A stretch of 64,000 bases of DNA from Eutypella sp. D-1 (GCA_023313575.1 JAJTTP010000003.1:1240001-1304000); one strand, 5' to 3'. Shown: positions 35,889 to 48,586, counted from the first letter of the stretch. Translations and numbers: made by a program. Notes: a model not told the origin generated them from the letters alone.

Positions 35889-36814
35889 TTTCCCGGTTTC
35901 TTTTCTTCTTTCTTTCTCGAAAGTTTTTCCTCTTCAATAGTATATGCGATTATATCACTGGGGTCTGGTTGTGACGCATGCGAGCTTTACCTTTCGGGCG
36001 ATCGGTATAATGGAGGAAGACAAGATCTGAGGGTGCGGGAGTGAATGGCGAAGATGACGCTATATCGATATACCTAAGTAGCGAAGGTACCTACCCCAGG
36101 CTGGCGGGTTAGTACTTCAGTAGTATACAAACCTTGTGATCCGTCTACTTGAGCACCTAGTAGGGATTAGCTACACTCCAGGGCTCGGTACAACCTGGAA
36201 GTAGGCAAAAGAATAAGACGGGAATTATCACCTCCTATTACCTGCAATTGTACGAGGCTAGTAAAAAGAAAAAAACGACGAGGTTTAAATGAAATAAACA
36301 ACTTAGTAGTAAAATGTACCCTCACGTACAACTTTCATCAATGCATTGGATCAGTTTCAGGTGCCTTCTTCCGCTGCTTCCTTACTTAGGTACGTTTATG
36401 TATCTACATTAGTATCGTATACGTATGTACTACGAGTGGGTCTGGCCAGGTACCCGCTCCCTGCGTATGCTGAAACGTGCAAGAACGTGACGGGGAATAG
36501 CGGTTATTTTGGTTATCAGTTCAGGCCCTGCCCACCACGTTGGTAGCTTGTACCGGGCATGGACCCCCACCTCTTAACAGTTGCAGATCACCAGCCACAC
36601 GGGCATGTCCTCGGCTCAGCCACATTTGTGCCGTGACACTTGAACACACAATTAAGAGGTCAGCTCAAATCGAACTAGCGATCGAGAGCTAATGGGTATT
36701 CATAGCAGCGTGCGTCCAATGGCCCATTTGTATGAATGCAGAGTATAGTACAAGAGTTGCAGTCGTGCGTGCATATGTGCATACATGCGTAGACCACCGG
36801 TAGTACGCCCCTCA
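35889..36814. other. Intergenic region
   Basis: MVP1 promoter side and the downstream part of uL15m, both minus strand. No gene supported; short TACCTA-type motifs occur near 36090-36100. Confidence 0.6.
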
Positions 36815-37806
36815 TCACAGCTTCTCCCAGAGCTTCGTCTCCTCCAGAGTCTTCTTCTTCCGGATGCGCTTCGCCAGCTGCGCCGGCGGCACCTTGAAGA
36901 ACAGCGAGGGCGAGTCGCCCGGCTTCAGCTCGTGGCTGAGGTAGCCCCGGTGCGCCGGGTCACGGTAGTACTCGATCTCCCAGCGGCCGGTGGGGTCCGG
37001 CAGGCGGTAGGAGAACCCCTTCTCGCGGACCTCGCGGATCACGGGCGCCACGTGCTTGCGGCCCGTCGGCAGTGGCAACGTCGTGTTTACGCTCTTCCCC
37101 TGCACCAGCCGCTTGATCGCCTCCTTCGTGTAGTACCGCGTGAGGATCTTGCCGCCCGCGCCCTCCACCGCCTCGATCGCCGACGCCGACGCCCGCGACA
37201 CCACAATATCGATCGGCTGCTTCAGCACCCCATCGCCGCTGCCACGCCCCAGAAGCTTGATCCCGTCCTTGATCGTCCCCACCAGGTTCGACAGGTGCAG
37301 CTCCTTCGGCGTGATCTGCTGCGTCGGGTCGATCCGCCCCGCGTCGATCCATTCCTGGAGCTTGTCGATGTTGACCTCGGCCATACGCGGTGCGTGTCTG
37401 TCCTCTATGTTAGCAAAAATGCTGGCGGGCCGCCATCATTTCTATTATGACCCATGTGAGGTGTGGTATGGTTGCATGCATACAGGTTCTCGAATCCGAG
37501 CCTTCCCCTCTGGAAGATCAACGGCGTCTGACCACCCTGGAACCACGGATGGATCTTTCCATGCTGCTTCTGACCGTTGTGGCCTCTACCGGACGTCTTT
37601 CCTTGTCCCGACGATGCGCCGCGACCGACTCGAATCCGCCTCTGGTGTGCACCCTTGTTGTCGGATAGCTTGGACAGGATGGATGCGTTCCGGGTCTGTA
37701 TCGAGAATGCGGCGAATAAATGGGCCAGCGACGCTTGCTGCTGTGAAGGTTCGGTTGCAGCCCTGCAGCACTGAGCCGCTAGCTGGGACGGTATCCGTGG
37801 AGGCAT
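36815..37806 (-). CDS. MRPL10: Mitochondrial large-subunit ribosomal protein uL15m
   Basis: Two exons, 37806-37484 and 37397-36815, intron 86 nt; 301 residues. It is a structural protein of the mitoribosomal large subunit. Residues 1-40 are Arg/Gln/Ala-rich and lack acids early, as a mitochondrial presequence. The L15 signature appears at about 55-85: RVGRGASSGQGKTSGRG, then HNGQK and FQGGQTPL. The second exon has the L15 beta-alpha core (VNIDKLQEWID, ASASAIEAVEGAGG) and a mitochondrial C-terminal extension with TGRWEIEYYRDPAHRGYLS, known from fungal homologues. The acceptor was chosen for frame: using AG at 37399-37398 completes a split Leu codon. Confidence 0.93.
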
Positions 37807-38336
37807 GGCGACATTCCCTGTGTGTATGTGGTGGGTGAAGCTTAGAATTGGGTACTTTCCAAGGTTGCATTAGATAACTTGAAGAAGTGAGTGGGATGAA
37901 ACTTTTGAGGGTCATTTAAAGTTGATTTACATTTATTTAAGTGGTCCGAGCTTCCAGCTCCAAGTTGGACCTCTAGTCTTGATTAGATAAGCGTAGGTAC
38001 CTAAGCACATCTAGGGCCGTATTTAGGTACTCCTGGACTGCTCAGGGGTAAGTATACCTACCTAGGTATAGGTGCCCAATGCAATGTGTGTGCGATTGAT
38101 TCTCTTGCCCCTTTTCTATACATCCACAATTTGCAATCTATGTGGTGTTGTTGTTCATTTGAATCTCATCGTATCGTGCATAAAATCAAACATAAATGAA
38201 TCTATCCAGTTTATGTATCAGAGAATCCTTCGACACCAAGTCTAGAGGGATGACGCATTCAATTGATCTGAAGATCGTCAGGCCCTCCGACCTTTCAGGC
38301 TACCTACATACCAGCATTGTCTCGTGAGAATACTTT
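37807..38336. other. Intergenic region
   Basis: Upstream of uL15m and downstream of the ankyrin giant. It includes TACCTACCTAGGTA-type sequence near 38055-38068. No gene seen. Confidence 0.6.
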
Positions 38337-41300
38337 TCAGCCAACAGCCCGACTCGGTCTCTCTGAGGCGCCATTCTCAACAAGCAATTGGACAATGGCC
38401 TCGCAGCTAATTGAACGGGCGAAGCCAAGTGGCGTCTCACCAAGGCTGGTCTTGGCATCTATATCGGCGCCTCTGTCAATAAGCACCTTAGTAACGTCTC
38501 GGTTCCGCCAAAAAATAGCGGAGTGCAATGGTGTGTGACCTATGTCGTTCCTATTGTTGATGTCGGCGCCTTTCTCGAAAAGTAACTCGATGATATCCGC
38601 GTACCCTCTCTCAGCAGCGCTGTGTGATGGTGTTCTACCATCGTTGGCTTTAGCGTTGACGTCGGCACCGTTCTCGATAAGAAGTTTGACAATATCCGTG
38701 TGTCCTGCCTCAGCAGCACTGTTTAGCGGTGTCGATTTATCGCGGTTTTTAGCTTCGATATCGGAACTTCTTTCAACAAGCAGCTTAACAATATCCGTAT
38801 GCCCTGCCTGAACGGCGAAGAGCAGCGATGTCCGGCCGAACCGGTCCTTAGCATCCTTGTCAACTGCAAACTCATCAACAAGTGCCTCAACCATCTGCTT
38901 TCTGTCGACGATGTCATTCACATCGGCTATTGCTGCTAGATGTAATAGAGTCCTGCCATTGTGGTCACGTGATATCCTATTCGCATTGTCCCATAGATCC
39001 CGGACGAGGCTCAGATGTCCCTTATATGCAGCCCAGAGCAATGGACTCATACCCAAACTATCGGCAAGGTTGACATCCGCCCCTGCCTCGATTAAGGATC
39101 GGACCGTATTGGAATAACCATAGGATACTGCGCAATGCAGTGGTGATAGTCCATCAGTGTCTTGTATGTTGACTACAGCGCCCTCTCGCAGGAGACACCG
39201 TACATCCCAGTCGTCGTTCTGCCGGCACGCAATATGTAAAGGCGTCTGTCCACGAACGTCTTGCGCGTTGACATCAGGCCGGTAAGTTAGTAGCAGTTCT
39301 AAATCCGATTTGGAATTTGTTATTACTGCATAGTGGAGTGGCGTCCAGTCAAGGATGTCTCTGTCATTGAAAGCGGCCCGTTTCCCTCGGTACTTGGGTT
39401 GCTTGTTACAGGCAGACTCGTGCAGAGCTGTGAACTGGAGTAGTGTTGTATCCTCGGGGCGTAGATTACCAGTTTCTTGCACAAGGTCACACTTCCAAGA
39501 ACGATGCTGCGTGCGGTATAAGGCCATTATTCTTTCTAGGACGTCCTGACGAGCGGACTTCAGCTCCTCGAGAAGTCGCATTCTCAGGTTGTCTAGATTG
39601 TATATGGTTTGAAAATCAAATTGCTGGTCCTTTCTTAGTCTGATAGCAGCCATAACTGCTCTCAGATACTCCATCAACAGTGCGGTAGCTTTGTTGGCAA
39701 TCATTTCCTGTTTTGGAAAAGCCTGCGAAGTTCGAAAGAGCCATAAGTACGCGTTTCCGGCCTCATACCAACGTCCCAACTGCTCGTGTGGCTGGGCGTG
39801 TTTTCGTGTCCATTGAATGATTGCATCGGGCCGTGGAAGTCTATTATTAATGCTCAATGGTGGAATGATGCATAGATAAACCTCTTCGAGCGTTCCGATC
39901 CCAGTGCTTTGAATGTTTTGTGCCAATTTCGAGAGCTGAGCACTGTGCAATGTGAACGATTGCCACGAGTTCTGGCCCTGGCCGTCAGTGACTGTAGGCC
40001 TGACCTCAACTTGCGGATCATGCATTGGCTTCTCCATCGTCTTCGCAGCAGCCCACATGAAGGCGGAAAACATGTATTGGGCGAATAGGGTCTTCAAAGA
40101 GTTATATGATTCGGCCGCGAATATCGTGTCCGAAACTGTCTCGTCAGGTTCTGAAGACAAGACTCTGTATCGACGAGTCTTTGAGGGGGGGTCACAATCC
40201 CAGCCAGACACGAATCCGACAATTCGATGCATCTCTACCTTCGCTGTGCCGACCTCGTCAGTCGGTTCGTTTGTCTCGATTTCGATGACGCTGTCAGCAC
40301 CATCAGGCATCCACCAACGGAGGTCTTGGCGTAGAGATGGTGAGAAGGAGCCTAAAATTCGGAGACTACGTCTGGAAAGTGTCCCTTTTACTTGCAGCCA
40401 TCCATCATCGTCATCGTGTCCAATTGTTATGCGATCACGCCGTATATCCCTTTTATCCGCTTTTCTATTCTCCAAGCGCCATGTGTTGCCATGCTTGCTA
40501 TCCACTTCTGATTCGTGGTTGACAGCTTTGGCCTCGTCCATGCCTTGCTCTACGTCATGCGTGGAATAAAGCCAAAGCGACAGTGCTGCTTCAAGCTCAT
40601 CCGAGAATGCCTTCCAGGATCCACCCCGTTCTCGTTCTAATCGGAAATGGACAGGCTCACCAGAGACTTCGAGGGACCAGCTAAAATTCTCGGTAAAGCC
40701 CTTGCCGGGGTCGTCGCTGGAGTCGTCGCCAGGGTTCTCAAAGGGACTACTGAAAAGAGTATCCATTGTGATTTCAATGGCCCTCTTGAGGGAAATGGCT
40801 TCTGCGGATGCAGGGCCGTGCCAGTCCGCGTGTTTGCCGAGATCTCGGCGTGTCTTCATCACCTCGTCGGCTTTGGACCAATTATTAGCGGAACCTAGAT
40901 GAGCCTCCAGCCCCTCGCAATTCACCGGATCTTGGACTGCCGTGACTTTCCAGTCCCAACTCTTCTTGCCGTCTGCCCAGGGTCTACTCCTTCTATCCCC
41001 GGTAACTCTGGATAAATCCAGCCAAGGTGCTTTGCTCCGATCTGCTGCAAGAGTCATGGCCAGCCAATCCAATTCATGCTCTGGCGTAAGAGGCTGGGAC
41101 TTTGGAAGCTGTGCAAGATTACGACGGACCCATGCTCTAAGAACGGTCATCACACCTATCGCCCCGAGCTGAGCGATAGATGCTGACCAGTGCATGCCGC
41201 GCAGACCGATGAACTGCGCTATATAGCCACAGAGACAGACCATAGTGCCGATAACAGCTTTGACTTCTTCGTTCCAAACCACATTTCTCGGTTCATGGTT

Positions 41301-42586
41301 GTTTTTCGCCTCGTCTGGAATCTGTCGCTGAGACGTCGTAAGTAGAGTTTGTGCACTGTTCGGGAAAACCGCAAATGGTTTGAATGCTTGGTCGTTCACT
41401 GTTCCAGCTCTCTGTAGCCAGATCACCCGAGCTTCCTTCCCCGCTACAGGACGATAGTTCGTTTCCAACGTGCTGTTCTCGACAATATGACCACAAACAA
41501 GCATACCAACTGCCAGGAGCAGTGTGCCAGCGGCGGTGCACGGAAAGGCATAGTCGGCCACAGGTTCTTCGTCTTTAAGCAACGTGGGTCTGAGATACCT
41601 GGCGGCGATTCCAAAGTAAACGAGGACGCCAAGCTGAAGGACAATACCGAACATGGCAACAACATATAGCTCGCCCCTGCCCACTTGATTGTGAACATTG
41701 AGGGTGAGGTTTGGTATTATGTTAAGGTTAGTATTCCGAATGACAACAACCGGGGGGCGATCCGTAGGTTTTTCAGAATTGGAATCGTTCAGAGCTTCCT
41801 TCGCACCCGAATGTGACAAAACCTTTTCTTCGTCATCGGAGTTGGAATGGGTCCTATGAACGTGGTGTTCGCCGAGGATACGTTCCATCATGGTAGGGTC
41901 TAGTGAAAAGGTCAGACCGGGTATATGTAGGTGGGTGGGGAGTACTGACTATATTTTGTAAGATAGGTATTCCTGCGATCATCTAATGCCATAACCGATA
42001 TTTCTCGAACCTGCCTACTGGCCGATTCACTCTCAGCTCCACTGGTCTCTGGAATGGGTCGAGCCGGAGTGTTTGTCTGTGCATTCTCTGATCCTCCATT
42101 ATTGTTGCTCCCCTCAGTTAATAGTATAACGAATTCTCGCATTGGCCCCTCGCCCATTACCCTGACAATCTCATGACCATTCCAAAGCTCGCACACTTCT
42201 TGGGAGGTAGAGGACATCAGCTCGGCCTCGGGTATGGCTCGGCTCTCCCTCGCCCTCCCAATGATGGCTTTGAGCCAGGATGGACCTCCGACTCGGATGG
42301 CGCCGACTATAGCTGTGATTATCCCCAGTGGGGCCATTGCTAGGACAATATTGTCGGCCCAGCCCATAGCTTGGCTCATGTACTGCATGGTGACCCTCTC
42401 TCCAAAGAGGGCCAGCAGCCTAGATGTAACATACTATCAGTACACGATCTACACTAAACCAGCTAAATCAACATACGGGGCTAGATCTGTGAACAGGTTA
42501 TTGGAGAAATCATCGCCATCATCAGCGGCAACACACGAGATGAAGCAGACTCCCAGGAGGAGCTGCAATTGCTTGGAGCCCCGCAT
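38337..42586 (-). CDS. Secretory/membrane protein with C-terminal ankyrin repeats, 1,380 residues
   Basis: Three exons: 42586-42477, 42419-41950 and 41899-38337 (introns 57 and 50 nt); all keep frame. The first exon encodes a signal-type N-terminus (basic MRGSKQ, then a Leu/Val core to about Ala22) followed by NLFTDLAP. Exon 2 carries GERVTMQYMSQAMGWADN and a membrane helix around 57-80 (LAMAPLGIITAIVGAIR). Further hydrophobic segments lie at about 268-296, 314-333 and 409-452. A large unassigned region (about 455-1010) follows. Roughly ten ankyrin repeats fill 1015-1375, with clear TPLHxA and VKLLIENGADVNAK cores. This N-terminal block with variable C-terminal modules is, from memory, a large uncharacterised family in Sordariomycetes. 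Topology and function are unknown; a sensor or scaffold role is inference. Exon 2's GTCAGT donor is the weakest splice call. Confidence 0.82.
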
Positions 42587-43620
42587 CTGGTGGCCGAGCG
42601 TTTAGGGGCGTTTAAAATGCCCGAGCAGGATATTGGCGCTTGTTTCGGTGTTTTCACGTCTCTCAATGTCGTTGATTCGAGAGCACGCTATGACTTAGTC
42701 GCAAAGTCGGCATCCAGCCTTCTAATCCTAAAAGGCTCAATTCTATTTAATATGGCAGTCCAGTGTCTTTATGTTTATCTCAGCCGGCTGGTCCACATTT
42801 CAGGGACGCCGTAGAGGTTGGGGCCTGTTGGTCAGATTCGGCCGGAAAAGGCCATGGCAGAGTAAGTAACTGCTCGAAAAGCCAAGAGTGTCTGTATACT
42901 GGACGGATGATAAGATAAAAGCGAATTGCTGACATATCACATGATGGTGGCAGTTATATTATACGGCGGTCCGGGATTTGTGCAAAAACTTATCAGAAAA
43001 GCAGTGATAATTGATGGAAGAAGAAGAGCGGATAATTGCCCGGCAGATCAGACAAAATCTAAAGAGATGTGTGGATGGGCGATCGCTCGCGGTTCTAATC
43101 AGACTCGCCTTATACGGAGGTTTACAGGGCTGCGCCTTATAAGAGCAACATCACTTATAGGGTCACCCTCATGGGAAAGTAAACTGGGCTGAACATTCGC
43201 GCATTTGGCTGTGTGATAGAAACCGTTGCCGTCATATTGTAAAGGGTTTGCGGGGCCTCCAACATCGCCCGTGAAGTACCAAGAAGTCGAACTTCAAAAG
43301 ATCAGTTATCCCAGAGTGAGTCAAGGTAAATCGAGATATGCAATGCGATTTTCCGGTGCGGGGTTATAAAAGCCTGAATTTAACGAACGACATGTGGAGA
43401 GACGGCCTTATTTTTTCCGCATCCAGGGGTAGATACGTGGGGCTGTATCCTGGTCGCATGGAGACAGGAATCGCTAATAGCACATGGCATTAGGTATAAA
43501 AACCATAAAATCAAATGTAGAGCGTGAAATAGAAAAAAGAAAGAAGTTACTGCTTGCTGTCGTTAACTTCATATCTTTGATGTAAGGTGGCTTGGTCCCT
43601 TTTCATACCGCACTACGAGG
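42587..43620. other. Divergent intergenic region
   Basis: Shared upstream region of the ankyrin giant (-) and the lyase (+). No gene supported. Confidence 0.6.
43495..43502 (+). promoter_or_regulatory. TATA box candidate of the lyase gene
   Basis: TATAAAAA, about 120 bases before the lyase ATG, in a region with no other such element close by. Confidence 0.4.
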
Positions 43621-46416
43621 ATGAAGTATTTCCTCGCTAGGGTGGTGGCTGCCGCTTTCTTCAAGCTTACAGAATGCCTAGATGCAGATCTGACCCCTAA
43701 CTTCGGGGCTCACCCTAGCGGCCAGGCCGCCCAGATACCCTACCGCATCCGGATGCACAGCGCCAACGCGCGCAACCTGTCGGAGACGGACTACGACACC
43801 TGGACGGTGACGGATGGCCCGACGAGCAACATAAGCATCGGCCCGCTGTCGCTGTCGCTAGCGGTGGCGTCCGGCGACGCGGTACTCACGGGCGGCGAGT
43901 ATAAGGAGCAGGCGCGGCGCTTCCTATCCTCACTGGGCGAGCGCGTCGTCAGCCAGGGCGTGACGACGAGTGAGGACGACGGGACCGGCATCTCCCTCAC
44001 GCTGTCCATCGCCGGCCTGGATCAGGGCGAGCACACCCTGCTCACGTGGCACAATGCCTGGGATGACGTCGCGTCGCCCTCGAGCCTCAAGGTCGATGTT
44101 GATGGTGCTAGTATGGCGGCAGATGTCGCGCAGTCCGTTCGTGTGGATAATATCTGGGAGTCCGCGGCTTCATATGTGCACTTCGCGGTTGATGGTCCTG
44201 AGCAAGAAGTTAGGGTCACGTATACGCCCATCTCTAATGACGGATTCGTGTATCTCAACGGCTTCGAAATTGACACACCTGCGCTTTCGGAGCAGATCAG
44301 CTTTCCAGACCCCCACCACCGCGATGAGCGGGTTGATCTTGGAGGCGCCGATGCCATCACTGCATCATGGCGCTCAGCTGGTCTTGATGGCGTGACCTAC
44401 AACGTGTACTTAGGCATTGCACACGATCCTCTTACGTCCGTCGCGGAAGGATTGACGGAGCCGAGCGTGGAGCTGCCAGGCCTCAACACTCTCGAGACGT
44501 ACTACTGGCGTGTAGACGTCACCAGAGAGAATGAGACATATCTTGGTCGTGTCTTCATGTTCCGCGCCGCTCAGCTGGCTTTCCCGGGCGCCCAAGGTTG
44601 GGGGTGAGTGAGCATAAGTCCTCCTTCTAGCGACTACCTTCTATGGTTTAAACAAGTATGAATGTGATTCGCTGACTGTGATACGACGAAGACGTTACGC
44701 ACGAGGCGGTCGCGGCGGGAAGGTAGTCAAGGTTACGAGCCTCGAGGACACGACAGAAGAGGGAACGCTTCGCTATGCGCTCACCGTAGCCACAGGGCCA
44801 AGAATCGTCATATTTGACATTGGTGGTGTAATAACCACCACCTCTAGGATGACCGTCAACAGTCAATATGTGACGATAGCGGGCCAGACGGCACCCGGCA
44901 AGGGAATAGCGGTGCGCGGGATGCCAGTAGGTCTCAGCGGCGCGACGGACGTGATCGTTCGGCACCTGCGGGTACGTCCCGGTCGAGTGTCGGGCGAGAC
45001 CATCGACGGGATGGGTATGCAGGGATCTAACCACTGCATCTTCGATCGGTGCTCCGTCGGGTGGACCATTGATGAGTCCTTCTCATCCCGGGGCGCCTAC
45101 AATATCACTTTACAGCGCACCATGATTTCGGAGCCCCTCAACATTGCCGGCCACCAGAACTACCCCGAGGGCACGAAGCACGGGTATGCCGCCACCATCG
45201 GAGGTGACGTCGGGTCCTTTCATCATAACCTCATTGCGCACGCGGAGGGTCGCAGCTGGTCTCTCGGCGGGGGGTTGAACGACAGCGGGGTGTTTGCTGG
45301 GCGCTTGGATATCAGGAATAACATCATGTATAACTTTGGTAAGACTACTTGGGAGTCGGGTTAACAGAGGCCTGTCTGTCTGTACATATACTGACACTAA
45401 ATCCCCGCAGGGGGTCGCACAACTGACGGTGGAGCAAAGGAGGTCAACTTCATAGGCAACTACTATAAGCCTGGTCCTCAGAGCAAACCAACGTACGCTC
45501 TCAAAGCACAAGTAAGTCAGGACTGCCAGGACACTTGGCTAGCACAAAACTGGCGAACTCATCTCCAAAACTTTTCAGTACGAGAATCTCGCGCCGGGCT
45601 CGCAGCAGTACTATTGCGCGGGAAATTCCATGGTTGGACATTTCGATCAGGACTCTACTCAGTACCCGGAAGGCGACGGTACCGGTATCACTGAAGATAT
45701 AGCTTGCTTCGCGGACGTCAGCATTGACCCTGAGCCGACATATCAGAAGTTCTTCTCCGAGCCGTTAGTGCTCTCGCTATATATCTTCTAAGTAAACGGC
45801 ACTGAAACTAATACTCTACTCTAGATTCTTCGAATCGTACGTCGACACCCAGACCTCAGCGGATGCATACAAGCTCGTGCTCTCTGACACGGGAGCCTCG
45901 CAGCCAGTTAAGGACGACCATGATCTCCGTATTTCACAGGAGACGCTCAGCGGGACCACGACGTATGTGGGTTCCGTATCCGGGGAAAAGGGGCTGATCG
46001 ACCACGAGAACGACGCGGGTGGACTTGAGGACTTCCCGACCGCTGTGCGCCCAGTGAGCTGGGACGCAGACGGCGACGGCATCGCCGACTGGTGGGACGG
46101 GTCAACGGGCGGTGAGGGCTACACGCCCATTGAGGGGTACATCAACTTCATGGCAAACCCGCACGCCTTCGTCGCCCCCTCCGACATCGTGAAGATTGAC
46201 CTCCTCGCTGAGCTGGCCGCCGGCTTCGTGGAGCCCACGTTCGCCGTCTCTGGGGCCAATAAAGGCACCATCACTGTAGATGGTTCCACTGCTACGTATA
46301 CTGCCGGTGCTGAGCCCGGTGTGGACTTCTTCGATGTGGAAATCTCGGATGCAGAGGGCAGTAGACACACGCGGAGCTTCGGTGTCGCTATCTTCGAAGA
46401 GGCGGAGAATATCTAA
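43621..46416 (+). CDS. Secreted multidomain pectate-lyase-like protein (PL1-type beta-helix)
   Basis: Five exons: 43621-44603, 44692-45338, 45411-45511, 45579-45763 and 45825-46416; frame is kept throughout, giving 835 residues. Residues 1-22 are a signal peptide. Residues about 25-230 form a beta-rich module resembling a carbohydrate-binding jelly roll. Residues about 236-322 read as a fibronectin type III domain (SWRSAGLDGVTYNVYLG, then ETYYWRVD). The right-handed beta-helix lyase domain runs from about 323 to 640: FPGAQGWGRYARGGRGG, GTLRYAL, VTIAGQTAPG, VIVRHLRVRPG, DRCSVGW and HHNLIAHAEGR. A calcium-loop motif (DADGDGIADWWDG) and an Ig-like Asp-rich beta module end the protein. PL1 enzymes cleave pectate by beta-elimination. 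Architecture is more typical of bacterial PL1 proteins; substrate is inferred. Confidence 0.88.
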
Positions 46417-47384
46417 GTAGCCATCTAATTTGATTTCACCATAGCGGTCGAGACTGATGTGGTCCAGCTGGTCCCTTGTCGCACTTGAACTTGATCTCTA
46501 GTCTGCTTTAGGAACTCTCGCTGAACCTGGTCCATCAATCACATCAGAAATTGAGAGGGTCCGGGTCGATTTGCATCGTACCGACACTCAAGAACCCCTT
46601 CCCAGGTGAGTTTGTAGTCACCCTCGCAAGATTAGCGTGCATGTCATGCCAAGAGTCATCGATTATTCATTGTAACTGGTCATCGCCGCACGTTTGACAC
46701 CCCACCACTTTTAAGCCGGGTTTGTGTATTTTCAAGTGGAGCTGATATTCAGCAGCCTCCTGTTCTCATCAGTATCATAGCATGGTGTATGAAGTACTCG
46801 CTGCTGTCATCTCGGTTAGAGCGACACATGCGCCTTTTGACCAATCAGTCTCCACGATTGCGCCACAGCGGCTCATAGTAGTCCTTCCTTTTCAGGTGAA
46901 TAATCTCCTATGTGAAGGCGAGTCCTTCCCCTTTCAGAAAAGTATCGGGGAATTCGGGAAATACCTAGGTATTTCAGAAACACGCCTAGGAGCTAGTTCA
47001 GGTCACTGGTACGAAACACGGCATCGTGTGCTCCATCAGGCTCCCCTCCGCAGTTCTGAGTCAAAGAAGACGTTTTTCTTTTATTATCTTCCCGCCTGGT
47101 CGGCTTTATCCGAGTTCCGCGACGATTAGGTGTGCACTTTGCCGTGCTTGCTACCTTACTTCTTCGAGGCAAGCCGGGCGCTTGATATGACCAAGGGATC
47201 ATATGAAGGTCGGCCCATTGAACGGTCCTACATATAAGAATAGCTATAAGCCATAGCCAAGTCCACCAGGTCCCGGACTGCTAATGTTAAGGAAGGCAAA
47301 GAAAGCAACTGATCTCGTAGACCGCGTCTACAGGTTTCCCAAGCCAAAGAGCTGACTCCTTAAATTCTCCAACCAACAAGGAAA
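46417..47384. other. Intergenic region
   Basis: No supported gene. One TACCTAGGTA motif lies near 46960. CATATAAGA near 47230 may serve the next gene. Confidence 0.5.
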
Positions 47385-47988
47385 ATGCGAACAAGTCGGA
47401 TATTCTCGTCAGTCGTGGCCGTTACGCTAGCGGCATGCGCCCCGGCAGCTGTTCTCAAACTCAACGTCACGACAGTCGCGACAGATAATGGCGCCTCGGT
47501 CCTAGAGTGCTGGCAGATGGACAATCCGTTTTCGGGCTCAGAGAACGAAGGTACGACCGGGGCAATGACCACCCTGCTGAGTAGCACGAAGGACACGTCC
47601 CTGACCATCGTCCCTCCCAACTTCGTCGGCGGCTTACACAATGCGCCATACATCCAGTAAGATGTTCTATAAACTGCGGTATCAGAACAATGCAGACTAA
47701 ACTTGACGACCTCGCAGGTTTACTATTTTTCTCTCGGGCCTGGCACACATCACCTTCCCAGATGACAGCGCGGATGTATATATCGAGGGAGGCGAGTTCG
47801 GCATCGTCCTCGCCACAGATGTAGTGAGCCTGAGCCAGCTAGGCCACAATACCTCCTATCCGGGTGACGTGGAGTCAGTTGCCCTCGAAATCCCTACGAA
47901 GGGCAACGTAATCCCACCACATCACGTCCTTCATAAGGGGCCGTGCGAGGCCGGTGAGCTAGGCGGGTATCGTGATCGGGAAAGCTAA
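47385..47988 (+). CDS. Small secreted cupin-like protein
   Basis: Two exons, 47385-47656 and 47718-47988, intron 61 nt; 180 residues. Residues 1-21 form a signal peptide (MRTSRIFSS then an Ala/Val core). The mature part has a cupin-like beta pattern: DNPFSGS, NFVGGLHNAPY, IFLSGLAHITFPD, YIEGGEFGIVLATD and PPHHVLHKGPC. The last His-His and Cys resemble the C-terminal motif of a family of fungal small secreted proteins. Without all metal-binding His of a classical cupin an enzymatic role is uncertain. It lies 970 bases after the lyase on the same strand, so both could be secreted together, though no shared regulatory motif was seen. Possible apoplastic protein or effector; inference only. Confidence 0.75.
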
Positions 47989-48586
47989 GATCGGGGATTT
48001 GCAGCTCGGGGCAATGAAAACGTCTTGGAGTGGGTGTTGTGAATGAATTGTGGTTGGATCCAAAAACGCACTGGGTGTGAGTAGTTGTGAGGTCAAGTTG
48101 CCTCTCGAATACAATGCCGACTCCAACGATTTGATAGTATCTAGCAATTCTTCACATTGGCTCTCAGTTTCCCCAACATTAGTACATCCCTAGCCCATGC
48201 TGCACGTTCCTCCAAGCCAGTATTTCGATATTGATCTGTGTGGGATGGGTCGTTATCGTACTAACGAATGGGTACCAAGGGCCGGGCCGAGAACATTGAT
48301 CTCCACATAGTCGCAGCGCGCTAATTACTTACCTACCTACTTAATAAGTAGTCTGGGGTTTCCTTCTAGCTGCTCCGGGGTTGATCAGGGCCTTTGGCTT
48401 TATTGATGCTCCTACTTATTTCACTCATGTCTAGGTACCTCTATACCTTATACGAAGTACTCCTGAGGTTCGTATACGAATTACATATCCTTAGAACGAA
48501 CACACCTGTATCATAGCTTTTCCCTTCTTCATCGTCACTGCTGCTCACACACCACGGACTGGCAGATGGTCGTCTCATAACCATAG
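47989..48586. other. Intergenic region
   Basis: No gene supported. Confidence 0.5.
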
